Assembly (NCBI RefSeq): GCF_028679125.1
Contig: NZ_JAJRCG010000002.1
Coordinates: 212,962 to 276,961, forward strand
Direction: 5' to 3'
Length of the DNA: 64,000 bases
DNA from: Methanoregula sp.
Lineage (GTDB): Archaea; Halobacteriota; Methanomicrobia; Methanomicrobiales; Methanospirillaceae
Below the pieces are notes generated by a model. It had not been told where the DNA came from and ran no database searches. It worked only from the letters and a program-made list of their open reading frames with translations. A program made the translations under genes and the position numbers. Positions 45,417 to 53,523 of this stretch are shown here, piece after piece. How positions within the stretch are numbered: the first letter of the stretch is position 1; every line of letters starts with the position of its first letter.

Positions 45417-45632
45417 ATGTCCGACACGACCCTGATCAAGGTATCTTCAAAAGGGTTGATCACCCTCCCGAAAAAGATCCGCACACGCCTAGATATTCAT
45501 GACGGCGATTACTTGACCATTTCATCGGATAACGACCAGATCATCTTCCGGAAGGCAAAGATCGAGATCGATTATGAAAATCAGGATGATGCATGGAAGG
45601 AGTATGCGAAGAGAAGGTTAGCGCATGAATGA
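45417..45632 (+). CDS. AbrB/SpoVT-type antitoxin
   Basis: 71 residues. The N-terminal VSSKGLITLPKKIRTRLDIHDGDYLTI (residues 9-35) is the swapped-hairpin AbrB DNA-binding fold, as in MazE/VapB-type antitoxins, and the acidic C-terminal half (ENQDDAWKEYAKRRLAHE) would wrap the toxin. Its last eight bases overlap the start of the toxin gene (45625). The upstream region holds a direct repeat TATCTAAG / ATTCTAAG (45384-45406), a possible binding site for autoregulation. Function as antitoxin is inferred from arrangement and fold. Confidence 0.88.
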   Translation: MSDTTLIKVSSKGLITLPKKIRTRLDIHDGDYLTISSDNDQIIFRKAKIEIDYENQDDAWKEYAKRRLAHE

Positions 45633-45975
45633 ACCGGCACAGGGATCGGTTGTCCTTGTGGATTTCACCTATTCGAACCAGGTGCAGTCCAAGGTACGCC
45701 CGGCACTTGTCATGAGCAATTCCCGGTATAATACGAGCTCCCGGGATGTGATCGTCATGAAGATCACGTCACGGAAACCAAAGATCATGGCGGTGGGCCT
45801 GACAAACGATGACCTTCTGGCAGGATCACTGGATCATCCGAGTTTTATACAGGTGGATGGGATCTATGCCCTTGAGAAAACATTGATCTGCAACACCATC
45901 GGTGTCGTACGGCCGGAAAAGATGATCGAGATCCGGACTCTGGTTTCAGATCTGTTTGCCCCTGATTCCGGGTAA
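45625..45975 (+). CDS. MazF/PemK-type toxin, probable mRNA interferase
   Basis: 116 residues. The N-terminal GSVVLVDFTYSNQVQSKVRPALVMS (8-31) with P-A-L-V and RYNTSSRDVIVMKITS match the PemK/MazF fold; the conserved Arg in SKVRPALV and the Ser/Thr in ITS would form the RNA-cleavage site. MazF cuts mRNA at short sequences and stops growth when the antitoxin is lost. The gene overlaps the antitoxin by eight bases, the standard arrangement. It lies beside gene-free repeat DNA, typical of accessory regions. Confidence 0.88.
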   Translation: MNEPAQGSVVLVDFTYSNQVQSKVRPALVMSNSRYNTSSRDVIVMKITSRKPKIMAVGLTNDDLLAGSLDHPSFIQVDGIYALEKTLICNTIGVVRPEKMIEIRTLVSDLFAPDSG

Positions 45976-46135
45976 AATCGTATGACCGGGACGAAACGCC
46001 GGAGAGGGCCTCGTCCGGCGCTGGTGGATCCGCAGGCAGAATGGTGCTGTTCCAAGTGTATGATTGATCTCCCTTTTTCCAGAAGGCGATTGGTAGTAAC
46101 AGAACGTTCATAATCTCCCCGTTCCATCGCATTGT

Positions 46136-46330
46136 ATGTACGACATCAAAGCCAGCAAGAAGATGGGTGACGGCATTCTTCTCTCCTATGATGAGAATGG
46201 AAAGACACTGTTCGAATCATTCAGCTTCCAGGAACTCATTGACATGAAGATCAATGTGCTCGACCTGATCGACCGGCCCATGAAATACAAAATTGACCGG
46301 AACGCACACCTGATCGTCTCACAAAAATAA
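46136..46330 (+). CDS. Small hypothetical protein (64 aa)
   Basis: 64 residues, acidic-basic mix, one probable helix-rich domain: ASKKMGDGILLSYDENGKTLFESFSFQELIDMKINVLDLI. No membrane segment and no known domain. It sits 160 bases after the toxin gene on the same strand and about 220 bases before the redox operon. ATG 46136 has no clear ribosome binding site. Coding bias is normal. It may be an accessory regulator, but the call is only that a gene is likely here. Confidence 0.45.
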   Translation: MYDIKASKKMGDGILLSYDENGKTLFESFSFQELIDMKINVLDLIDRPMKYKIDRNAHLIVSQK

Positions 46331-46510
46331 CCGGCACGCCCCGGAGTACAATCCTGTCGGTGCGATAACGGTACTTCAGGCACTCGAAGTTCGATCCTTC
46401 ACATCCAGTCAATGATTTACCGGTCGATATCATGATGCCCGCACGATCGTCTTAAATTTTTTTCCTGTTCTTCCCTGCTGGAAATCCTTTGGAAGGTATT
46501 CAGCGAAATT

Positions 46511-46538
46511 CATATAAGTGTATAAGCAAACACTTATA
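46511..46538 (+). promoter_or_regulatory. Inverted-repeat operator over the redox operon promoter
   Basis: TATAAGTGT (46513-46521) and its perfect complement ACACTTATA (46530-46538) are separated by eight bases. The left arm overlaps a TATA-like CATATAAG ~35 bases before ATG 46548, so the repeat covers the promoter and transcript start. ArsR-type repressors bind such AT-rich dyads; the first gene encodes one. No ribosome binding site lies before ATG 46548, consistent with a leaderless mRNA. Confidence 0.65.
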
Positions 46539-46547
46539 CGGATTATT

Positions 46548-47468
46548 ATGGGGCCCTGCCACAAGTGCGAAGAGTGCAACCATCTCTGCGAGATCGTCCC
46601 CTCAATGGCCGGGACGTTCAAGGCTCTCGGTGATCTCACCCGGCTCCAGATCATTTACATCCTCTCAACCGACACGAGCGGGACGCTCGGTGTCTCCGAA
46701 CTTGCGGCCCGGCTGAAAATTTCCCAGCCTGCGGTCTCCCAGCACTTAAAGACGCTGAAGACTGACGGGCTCGTTGAGTCGCGCCGGGACGGGTTCTATG
46801 TCTATTACACGATCAACCGCGAGCGGATGGTGGAGTTCCGGGAACATTTCGAGCTGATGTACGCAAGCGTCATGAAGCAGTGCAGCCGCGAGATGATCCG
46901 GAAGGCAAACACCGGCCACAGCGTACGGGCATGCGTCATCTACTACTCGTATTCCGGGATCACGCGGGGCATTGCCGAAGGGATCCGGAACGCGAGCGGG
47001 TGCGACATCATCGAGATCCGGACAAAGACCCCGTACTCCTCGTTTACTGTGTACACGACCGGCGTCCTCCGCTCACGCAAAGGAGACTGCGATCCCATCG
47101 TTCCGGATGAGATCGATGTCTCGCAGTATGACATCCTGATCATCGGCACCCCGGTCTGGGCATGGAAGCCCTCGCCTGCCATCAACGCGGCGGTCCAGGC
47201 GCTCCAAGGTTGCGAAGGCAAGATGGCCGTGATCTTCACGACCTGTTCCAACCATCCCGGGGAGGCCCTGCCGATCCTGAGTAAAGCGCTGGAGGAACGC
47301 GGGGTCACGGTCATGGCAGAGATCAGCCTGGATGCGGAGGATACGAAGAACCCGGATGCGGGCGGGGAAATTCTCCGGCAGATCATTGCGGCAAACCCGT
47401 TGCGGATAGCGGACGACGGGATTGCCGGGGAAGAGACAATGGGTGAGATCAAGGAGGGAAAACAATGA
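46548..47468 (+). CDS. ArsR-type regulator fused to a flavodoxin domain
   Basis: 306 residues from ATG 46548; a start at 46518 would lie inside the operator. Residues 4-14 (CHKCEECNHLC) have the CX2CX2CX3C spacing of a ferredoxin [4Fe-4S] site. An ArsR winged helix follows (~18-115; FKALGDLTRLQIIYIL, the recognition region ISQPAVSQHLKTLKTDGLVESRRDG). Then a flavodoxin fold occupies ~125-290: FMN-binding SYSGITRGIAE, the GTPVWAWKPSPAI loop and TCSNHPGEAL. A DNA-binding protein with its own FMN domain and a Cys cluster could switch the operon with the redox state. It heads six genes; its stop overlaps the next start (ATGA). The flavodoxin part resembles the next gene, so the fusion may come from duplication. 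Confidence 0.88.
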   Translation: MGPCHKCEECNHLCEIVPSMAGTFKALGDLTRLQIIYILSTDTSGTLGVSELAARLKISQPAVSQHLKTLKTDGLVESRRDGFYVYYTINRERMVEFREHFELMYASVMKQCSREMIRKANTGHSVRACVIYYSYSGITRGIAEGIRNASGCDIIEIRTKTPYSSFTVYTTGVLRSRKGDCDPIVPDEIDVSQYDILIIGTPVWAWKPSPAINAAVQALQGCEGKMAVIFTTCSNHPGEALPILSKALEERGVTVMAEISLDAEDTKNPDAGGEILRQIIAANPLRIADDGIAGEETMGEIKEGKQ

Positions 47469-47950
47469 AAACGAGTATTGTAGTTGCTTCGTATTCCGGG
47501 ACAACCCGGGGAATCGCGGAACAGATCCAGAAGACCTGCGGAGGAGAGATCATCGATGTGAAGTCACGCGATCTCCTGTCCCGGTTTGTTACCTTCATGG
47601 CCCGGCATTCTCCCGGCATGAACGTAACGGATGGTGGCACCGTGCCGGAAAGGATCGATGTGACCGGTTCGAGCCTCGTGGTCATCGGGACCCCGGTCTG
47701 GGGCGGAAAACCCGTCCCGGCCATCCGGAAAGCCATAGCCGGACTCCACGGGTGCGAGGGAAAACCGGTCGTGATCTTTGCTACCTGCGGGGAAAAACCG
47801 GGCAGCACCCTTGAGGTACTGGTAAAAGACCTGGCGGCAAAGGGGATGACGGTTGCCGGGCAGTTCTCCCTGAACAAGAAGGCGATCGACGATGGCACTC
47901 AGGTGACAGCGCTCATCGCGAAAATTCAGGAGACGGGGAACAGTCCATGA
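47465..47950 (+). CDS. Flavodoxin family protein
   Basis: 161 residues. SYSGTTRGIAEQIQ (9-22) is the FMN phosphate loop and GTPVWGGKPVPAI (~77-89) the isoalloxazine loop; TCGEKPGSTLE follows. The whole protein is one flavodoxin domain of the short type, closely like the C-terminal part of the ArsR fusion upstream. It should be a cytosolic one- or two-electron carrier. Start overlaps the previous stop by four bases, and its own stop overlaps the next start by four bases. Confidence 0.9.
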   Translation: MKTSIVVASYSGTTRGIAEQIQKTCGGEIIDVKSRDLLSRFVTFMARHSPGMNVTDGGTVPERIDVTGSSLVVIGTPVWGGKPVPAIRKAIAGLHGCEGKPVVIFATCGEKPGSTLEVLVKDLAAKGMTVAGQFSLNKKAIDDGTQVTALIAKIQETGNSP

Positions 47951-48750
47951 AGACGATCGTCTACTACTTTACCGGCACCGGCAACTCGCTTGCCGCAGCA
48001 AAAAAGATCGCCGCAGCTCTCGGCGACTGTGATCTGGTACCGATTGCATTGCTCGAGAAGAACTGTGGGGACATCGTTCCGCCGGCCGACCGGGTGGGCA
48101 TCGTGTGCCCGGTCTATTTTACCGGCCTGCCGCTCATCGTGGCATCATTTGTGGGGCGCCTGGATCCTGCAGCAGCAAAGTATGTGTTCGCAGTTGTCAC
48201 CCACGGCGGGGGCGGAGAGTCCGCCGCACTCCGGCAGCTTGACCGTATCCTCCGGAAGCGGCAGGGACGGGGAATCGATGCAGGATTTGGTGTAGCCATG
48301 CCCGGCAATTATATCCTGATGTATGACTCGCCCGCAGGAAAAGATCAAGAAGAGATCCTGACAAAGGCAGACAACGAGATCGCAAGGATAACCGGGCCGG
48401 TATCCCGGTGTGAGAAATGCGATCTGCCCACCTCGTTTGTCCCGCGCTTACTGCATACCCTGATCTACCCATGGTTCACGTCCCACGTCCATACGGATGA
48501 CCGGAAATTTACCGTCACCGGCAAATGTACGTCCTGCGGGACCTGCGTTGCCCTATGCCCGGCAAAAAATATCGAACTGGTGCAGGGAAAACCGGTCTGG
48601 AGACACCACTGCGAACTTTGCTGTGGCTGTATCCATCTCTGCCCGGTACAGGCCATCCAGGCAGGATCGAATACGGAGAAACGGTTACGGTACCGGAACC
48701 CGGACATAACGATCGCCGACATGAAAGCCCAGCGGGGAGATGAATCCTAG
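47947..48750 (+). CDS. Flavodoxin-ferredoxin fusion (EFR1-like)
   Basis: 267 residues. The N-terminal flavodoxin domain (~1-160) has the FMN loop YFTGTGNSLAAAKKI (8-22) and a Gly-rich THGGGGESAAL. A C-terminal 2x[4Fe-4S] ferredoxin domain shows CTSCGTCVALCP and CELCCGCIHLCP, with CEKC upstream. The family (EFR1) couples FMN to Fe-S centres, so electrons could pass from ferredoxin to flavin. Coupled by four-base overlap to the previous gene. Ends with TAG 48748-48750. Confidence 0.92.
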   Translation: MKTIVYYFTGTGNSLAAAKKIAAALGDCDLVPIALLEKNCGDIVPPADRVGIVCPVYFTGLPLIVASFVGRLDPAAAKYVFAVVTHGGGGESAALRQLDRILRKRQGRGIDAGFGVAMPGNYILMYDSPAGKDQEEILTKADNEIARITGPVSRCEKCDLPTSFVPRLLHTLIYPWFTSHVHTDDRKFTVTGKCTSCGTCVALCPAKNIELVQGKPVWRHHCELCCGCIHLCPVQAIQAGSNTEKRLRYRNPDITIADMKAQRGDES

Positions 48751-48810
48751 GGTATGAAAAATCCGGAACAGGGAAACGCCGGACAGAATGAAAAGGAGGC
48801 CGGGACCCGG

Positions 48811-49326
48811 ATGCCTGTGAAATCTCTCGTGATCGTGTTCTCCTACCATCACAGGAATACGGAAAAGATCGCTAACGCGATCGCACAGGTTCTTGATGCA
48901 CCGGTGAAAACCCCTCGACAGGTGAGTCCCGAAGGACTTGCGGAGTATGACCTGGTTGGTTTTGGCTCCGGGATATATGGAGCAAAAAATCACGGGTCTC
49001 TTCTTGACCTGGCCGGTAACCTGCCGTTCGCGGATGACAGGAATGCCTTCATCTTCTCGACCTATGGTGCCCCGGCCGGCTTGTATACGGGGGAACGACT
49101 CAGGGAATTTGTCAAAGACAACCATGCGGCCCTCCGGGAAAAACTACAGTCCCGGGGGTACCATGTTGTCGATGAATTTGCCTGTGCAGGTCTCAACACG
49201 AACAGTTTCCTCAGGTTCTTCGGCGGACTGAACAAGGGCAGGCCCGATGAAAAAGACCTCCGGCATGCGGAAGAGTTTGCTGAGAATCTGAAACGGCACG
49301 ATAATAGTGAGAATGAAATTATTTAA
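48811..49326 (+). CDS. Flavodoxin
   Basis: 171 residues from ATG 48811, supported by AGGAGG at 48794-48799; an ATG at 48754 would add 19 polar residues and has no ribosome binding site. VIVFSYHHRNTEKIANAIA (~7-25) forms the FMN loop, GFGSGIYGAKNHGSL the second loop and FSTYGAPAG the third. Different subtype from the two earlier flavodoxins of this operon. C-terminal acidic helix. Role: carrier within the same redox module. Confidence 0.88.
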   Translation: MPVKSLVIVFSYHHRNTEKIANAIAQVLDAPVKTPRQVSPEGLAEYDLVGFGSGIYGAKNHGSLLDLAGNLPFADDRNAFIFSTYGAPAGLYTGERLREFVKDNHAALREKLQSRGYHVVDEFACAGLNTNSFLRFFGGLNKGRPDEKDLRHAEEFAENLKRHDNSENEII

Positions 49327-49338
49327 AAGGGAATTACC

Positions 49339-50100
49339 ATGACAGAACCAGAAAAAAGCAAAACCGTATCGTCCAGGCAGAACCTCCGGAAATGGCTTCT
49401 CGTCATCTCCTTTGTCCTGCTCCCGGTAACGCTCATGCTCATCTCGCCCCTCGTCATCATGATGGGGGCAGCCCAGGGCATTGCCACCGGCAGTATGCTC
49501 CTCTTCATCGCGAACTTCATCCTCTCGCTCGTTGTCGCCCGGCTCTGGTGCGGCTGGCTCTGTCCGATGGGGGCATGGCAGGAGATTTGTTCGCCGGTCT
49601 TTAAGCACACCGTGCAGGAAGGGTGGCGCAACTACGTCAAGTACGGCGTCACCGTGCTCTGGCTTGCCGTGCTCGCGTATTTCTTCTTCTCCGCCGGGGG
49701 AATCCGGGCCGTGGACCCCTTCTTCGGCATGGAGAATGGCCTCTCGATTACGTCCAGTGCAACCCTCATGGTGGTCGTGGTCATCTTTGCGATCATGTTC
49801 ATCGTAGCCTACCTCATGGGCCGGCGCGGATTCTGCCATGTCTTCTGCCCGGTTGCCGCTCTCATGATCACCGGCCGGAAGATCCGGAACCTTGCCGGCT
49901 GGCCGGCGCTGCAGCTCAGGCCCGATGCCTCCTGCTGCATTGACTGCAAAAAATGTTCGAGGGAATGCCCGATGGGTCTTGACGTGAACGGCATGGTCCG
50001 TAAGGGAGATATGGAGAACGCCGACTGCATCCTCTGCGCGAGCTGCGCCGATGCCTGCCCGAAGGGCGCAATAACGTATGGATGGATGAAAAAAGAGTGA
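49339..50100 (+). CDS. NapH-like membrane ferredoxin
   Basis: 253 residues. About four to five membrane helices (~20-42, ~48-70, ~95-118, ~135-158), with cytoplasmic CGWLCPMGAW after the second and CHVFCPVAAL after the fourth, the pattern of NapH/NosR/CcoG-type 4Fe-4S membrane proteins. The C-terminal part holds two ferredoxin motifs: CIDCKKCSRECP and CILCASCADACP. It would move electrons between the membrane and the soluble carriers encoded before it. TGA overlaps the next ATG (TGATG). No quinone machinery is expected in a methanogen, so the membrane partner (methanophenazine-like carrier or none) is unknown. Confidence 0.9.
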   Translation: MTEPEKSKTVSSRQNLRKWLLVISFVLLPVTLMLISPLVIMMGAAQGIATGSMLLFIANFILSLVVARLWCGWLCPMGAWQEICSPVFKHTVQEGWRNYVKYGVTVLWLAVLAYFFFSAGGIRAVDPFFGMENGLSITSSATLMVVVVIFAIMFIVAYLMGRRGFCHVFCPVAALMITGRKIRNLAGWPALQLRPDASCCIDCKKCSRECPMGLDVNGMVRKGDMENADCILCASCADACPKGAITYGWMKKE

Positions 50101-51185
50101 TGGAATCAAGAGGCACGGAATACCGGAATATCTTCGACCGCGTTATCGCAGAGACCCTTTCGCAGGCAGTCCGGATCATCGCGGCCAACCCGGCGCTCGT
50201 CATTCCCGCAACCGTCATCCTCCACCACCAGCGGAAAGCCGCAGCGGTCCGGAAGAAACATGAGCAGGATGGTCTCCTAGTCCCGCCCGTGATGATCGTG
50301 AGCATCACCTCGCGCTGCAATCTTGCCTGTGCCGGCTGCTACATGGCCGGGCGAAAAGAGATGCATGTGGCCGAGATGACACCGGAGACGCTGACGTCGA
50401 TAGTCGACCAGGCTGCCGGTTTCGGGGTCTCGGTCATTGTGATCGCTGGTGGGGAACCGCTTGTCCGGAAGGATGAGATCCTCCGTATCGCGCACGCCCA
50501 TCCCGCGATCCTCTTCCCGGTCTTCACCAACGGACTCCTGATTGATGCGGAGATTGCCGGAGCGATTGCGCATTGCCGGAACATCGTCCCCATCATCAGC
50601 TTCGAGGGATTCCGGCAGGACACCGATACGCGGCGGGGGAGCGGGGTCTATGATCGGCTGCTCGCAACCTGCGCCCTTCTGGAAACCCGGGACATATTCT
50701 TCGGCTGCTCGCTGACAACAACGCAGGCGAATTTTGCCCATGTCACGGACGAGGCGTTCATCCGCCGGATGCTCGAGGCCGGTGCCCGGGTCTTCACCTT
50801 CGTCGAGTACGTGCCCATGGAGCCGGAAACGGAGAATCTTGTCCTGACTCACGAGCAGAAGAAGATGCTCCAGGCAGTCATGTCAGCGTTCAATGAAAAA
50901 TTCCCGGCCCTCTTCATCGGGTTTCCCGGCGATGAGGATGCGTATGGGGGGTGCCTTGCGGCGGGCCGGGGTTTCGTGCACATCAGCCCGTCCGGGGATC
51001 TCGAACCCTGCCCCGCGGCCCCGGTCTCGGATGCGAACCTTGCGGCCGTGCCGCTCAGGGAAGCGCTCCGCTCCCGGGTGCTCTCGCGGATCCGGGACGA
51101 GCACGGCCTGCTTACGGAGTCACACGGGGGCTGTGCACTCAGGGCGAACCGGGAGTGGGTACGGGAACTGTTGCGATTGCATTAA
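50100..51185 (+). CDS. Radical SAM protein
   Basis: 361 residues from ATG 50100, which overlaps the preceding stop (an ATG at 50082 would also fit). N-terminal helices (~1-55), then the radical SAM core with CNLACAGC (CX3CX2C) at ~80-87, the GGEPLV SAM-binding motif (~130), and the FTNGLLID and SLTTTQAN strands. A late CLAAGRG..ISPSGDLEPCPAAP and the final GGCALR give extra Cys residues, resembling a reduced SPASM-like region. Related proteins modify peptides or heme-like cofactors. In this operon it might mature a cofactor or cluster for the membrane ferredoxin. No peptide substrate gene was found nearby. Last gene of the operon. Confidence 0.9.
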   Translation: MESRGTEYRNIFDRVIAETLSQAVRIIAANPALVIPATVILHHQRKAAAVRKKHEQDGLLVPPVMIVSITSRCNLACAGCYMAGRKEMHVAEMTPETLTSIVDQAAGFGVSVIVIAGGEPLVRKDEILRIAHAHPAILFPVFTNGLLIDAEIAGAIAHCRNIVPIISFEGFRQDTDTRRGSGVYDRLLATCALLETRDIFFGCSLTTTQANFAHVTDEAFIRRMLEAGARVFTFVEYVPMEPETENLVLTHEQKKMLQAVMSAFNEKFPALFIGFPGDEDAYGGCLAAGRGFVHISPSGDLEPCPAAPVSDANLAAVPLREALRSRVLSRIRDEHGLLTESHGGCALRANREWVRELLRLH

Positions 51186-51958
51186 TTTTATCTCTATTGG
51201 ATACGGTTGTTTGACCTGGACCAAACAGAAGCCATTTCCGCCCCGGATTGCCCCTCTAAAAGACCCGACCGGCAGTATTTCGCGGAAAAACGACAGTATT
51301 GTTTTGGGATTCGCTCAAAATCCCCTCTGATTGGCGTAAATCCGGGTAAACTGCGCCCGGACAATGACAGTATTTAGCAGTGTTCCAGTGGCCAATCGCC
51401 CCCAAACCCGGGCATCCCCCGTTTTGCACGTGCACATATGAAAATCACCCAGTAAAAAGACGCACGTATTCGCATTCTGTTGGCAAATCGGGGGGTGCCA
51501 TCGGGTGCCGGAAGTGGCGATTGGCTGCCGGAACTGATCCGGATCACTAGTTTCACGTCGGAGAATCAGGCATATGAAGTTTGTCAGACATCTGGCGAAG
51601 GGGGGTCTCCGAAGGAGAGTGAGATGCATGGGGAGCAGTACTTATGGGGAGAGTGTCCGGGTCGGTGGGTATCCGGGGAGAAACAGCAGAGATGGGGGTT
51701 TTCTCTGGAGATGGTGAAAATCTCCCCCTCCCTTTGCAATAGCGGTGAGGTGGCCCTCATGTGCGATCCTGACTAATGCTTGGGGCCGGAAAAGTTTGGC
51801 GGAATGTGCGGGATTTTTTTTGGGACGGACTTCTGAAGAAAAAAATTTATACACGATGTCGGAGAAATTTCCGGAAATTTTTTTTGAAGAAACTCAAAGG
51901 ATAAGTAGCTACACTCTGTCTCTTTGTGTTCACGTCAGAAGAAGCGCAATATATGCTT
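51186..51958. other. Gene-free region with inverted repeats
   Basis: About 770 bases. A partly complementary pair lies at 51391-51420 and 51488-51524 (CCAATCGCC matched by GGCGATTGG, GCATCCCCC by GGGGGTGCC), forming an imperfect large dyad. A 10-base word GACAGTATTT or its variant recurs at 51290 and 51366. TTTCACGTCGGAGAA at 51551-51565 repeats the sequence at 45047-45061, and a degenerate copy (TTCACGTCAGAAGAA) lies near 51930. No gene is supported. Confidence 0.45.
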
Positions 51959-53440
51959 TCATTCACCTATTGATGACTTGGAAATTTTTCCAATGAACAT
52001 TTTTTCTAGAATAGTTCTCATTTTAGACAATTCCCCATCAGTGATTGAAATGTCCCTTATTCCGTGAATAATGTCTGTTCGTTTACGTCTCATTTTTTGC
52101 AATGCACTTATTTCATCAGTTGAAAAAGAAATTTCCAGATTTTGAATTAATTGAGAAAATCTTTCCATTAATGGACTATCATTGAGCATATTGATTTTAG
52201 ATACGATTGCACTCTTTTGCCTCTCACTAAATTCATCAGATAGAACAATTTTTTTTAATTTTTCTCTCTCATCGTCCGTGAATATACTATCATCGAGCAT
52301 ATTGATTTTAGATACGATTGTACTCTTTTGCTTCTCATTAAATTCATCAAACCGAATAATTTTTTTCAATTTTTCTTTTTCATCGTCCGTGAAAAGTGTT
52401 TCAGCAGATTCGCCAGAAATTAAAAAATCAAATGCAATCCATAGATCAAGAAATTTGTCTTTCCTATCTCCTTCTTGCATTGCTTTCCTGAGCCAATGTA
52501 AAACTTGAAGTAAATTTTCTTCTTCTTGAGTCGGTTCTTTTTTCACTATCAGATCATTACATAATAAAATCAAATCATCGAAAAATTTTATGGGTTTTTC
52601 ATCCAGAGACAATCTCTTTTCACTTATTGATTCCACATCATAGAAAAGAGCGGCGTGAGAACTAATTTCACGACAATAAATTGTTGTAGGAATCTTAACT
52701 TTCGACAATAAATGGTAATAGTTAAATGGAAAATTTTGATAATGTGAATTAATTGTCATTGAAGGAAATGAAAGATCGGTCCGTAAGGCAATAATATCAA
52801 TCGCTTGTGAAATTTTTTCATATCCTTTTGAAATAGCCTCAAAAAAATTTATAGCCTTTATCTTTATTTTAGCCCTGACAGAACAATCAATCCAAAAAAG
52901 ATTTTTCTTTCCAGTATTGCTATCCTTGATTATCGAATCATCCAAATCGTCAAATTTTTGATAAAACTTTACATTTCCTATTCTAAAACAATCTTTAGTC
53001 TCAAAATTTAGAATTGGAATAATTATAAAAAAATTTCTCTCAGCATCAATTTGACATCGCGAATTTGGATTGAGAATAAAACCCGAAGATTGAGCGATAA
53101 CATCCATTCTTTCAACGGGTTTCATATCAAGAAATTCAGCCGAAAAGGTTTCATTTTCCAATCTTAATGTCTCATCTTCAAAATTTATTATTCCAATTTT
53201 GTCATTAAATTGATAATTTTTGACAATTCCAATATAACGCGTTTTCTCATTAAAATAAATTTCAATATGATCTTTAAAATCAACATTCCGGAATTCCGGA
53301 TTAATATTTAAGTCAATTCGTACGGTACCTTCTGTTTTAGAAAAAATTGCTTCGTGAGTTTTGAATTCTATGCCCTCTGAAAATGACCTCCCACTAATTT
53401 TTATAAAAGGATATTGTTTGGCAGGTTGATTTGAGGGCAT
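51959..53440 (-). CDS. HEPN-domain protein, possible ApeA-like defence nuclease
   Basis: 493 residues. The N-terminal ~200 residues are beta-rich and unrecognised; the C-terminal part from ~290 is helical and includes RKDKFLDLWIAFDFLIS (326-342) and RKRTDIIHG (452-460), where Arg454 and His459 form the R-X4-H motif of HEPN ribonucleases. The order (beta N-domain, then HEPN) resembles the ApeA HEPN proteins known in phage defence. A 37-residue unit is repeated in tandem (350-386 and 387-423, 28 of 37 residues identical). The gene is far more AT-rich than its surroundings and uses AAA, ATA and TTA freely, a sign of import. Stands alone; no antitoxin gene recognised. Defence role is inference. 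Confidence 0.75.
   Translation of the reverse strand: MPSNQPAKQYPFIKISGRSFSEGIEFKTHEAIFSKTEGTVRIDLNINPEFRNVDFKDHIEIYFNEKTRYIGIVKNYQFNDKIGIINFEDETLRLENETFSAEFLDMKPVERMDVIAQSSGFILNPNSRCQIDAERNFFIIIPILNFETKDCFRIGNVKFYQKFDDLDDSIIKDSNTGKKNLFWIDCSVRAKIKIKAINFFEAISKGYEKISQAIDIIALRTDLSFPSMTINSHYQNFPFNYYHLLSKVKIPTTIYCREISSHAALFYDVESISEKRLSLDEKPIKFFDDLILLCNDLIVKKEPTQEEENLLQVLHWLRKAMQEGDRKDKFLDLWIAFDFLISGESAETLFTDDEKEKLKKIIRFDEFNEKQKSTIVSKINMLDDSIFTDDEREKLKKIVLSDEFSERQKSAIVSKINMLNDSPLMERFSQLIQNLEISFSTDEISALQKMRRKRTDIIHGIRDISITDGELSKMRTILEKMFIGKISKSSIGE
52184..52405 (-). repeat. 111-base tandem duplication within the HEPN gene
   Basis: Two adjacent 111-base units start at 52184 and 52295, sharing long identical stretches (for example GAGCATATTGATTTTAGATA at the start of both). 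The unit is 37 codons, so the frame is kept and the protein gains a helical repeat between the HEPN helices. Confidence 0.85.
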
Positions 53441-53523
53441 ACTATCAATTTAGTTATTATCATCGGTACATCTCTAATGTTTCCTCTACCGAATCTTGGA
53501 TATGTTGAAAAATAAAAAATATC

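Noticed and set aside
49144..50109. 321-codon minus-strand frame opposite the membrane ferredoxin
   Set aside because: Low-complexity His/Glu/Arg-rich translation, overlapping two well-supported genes.
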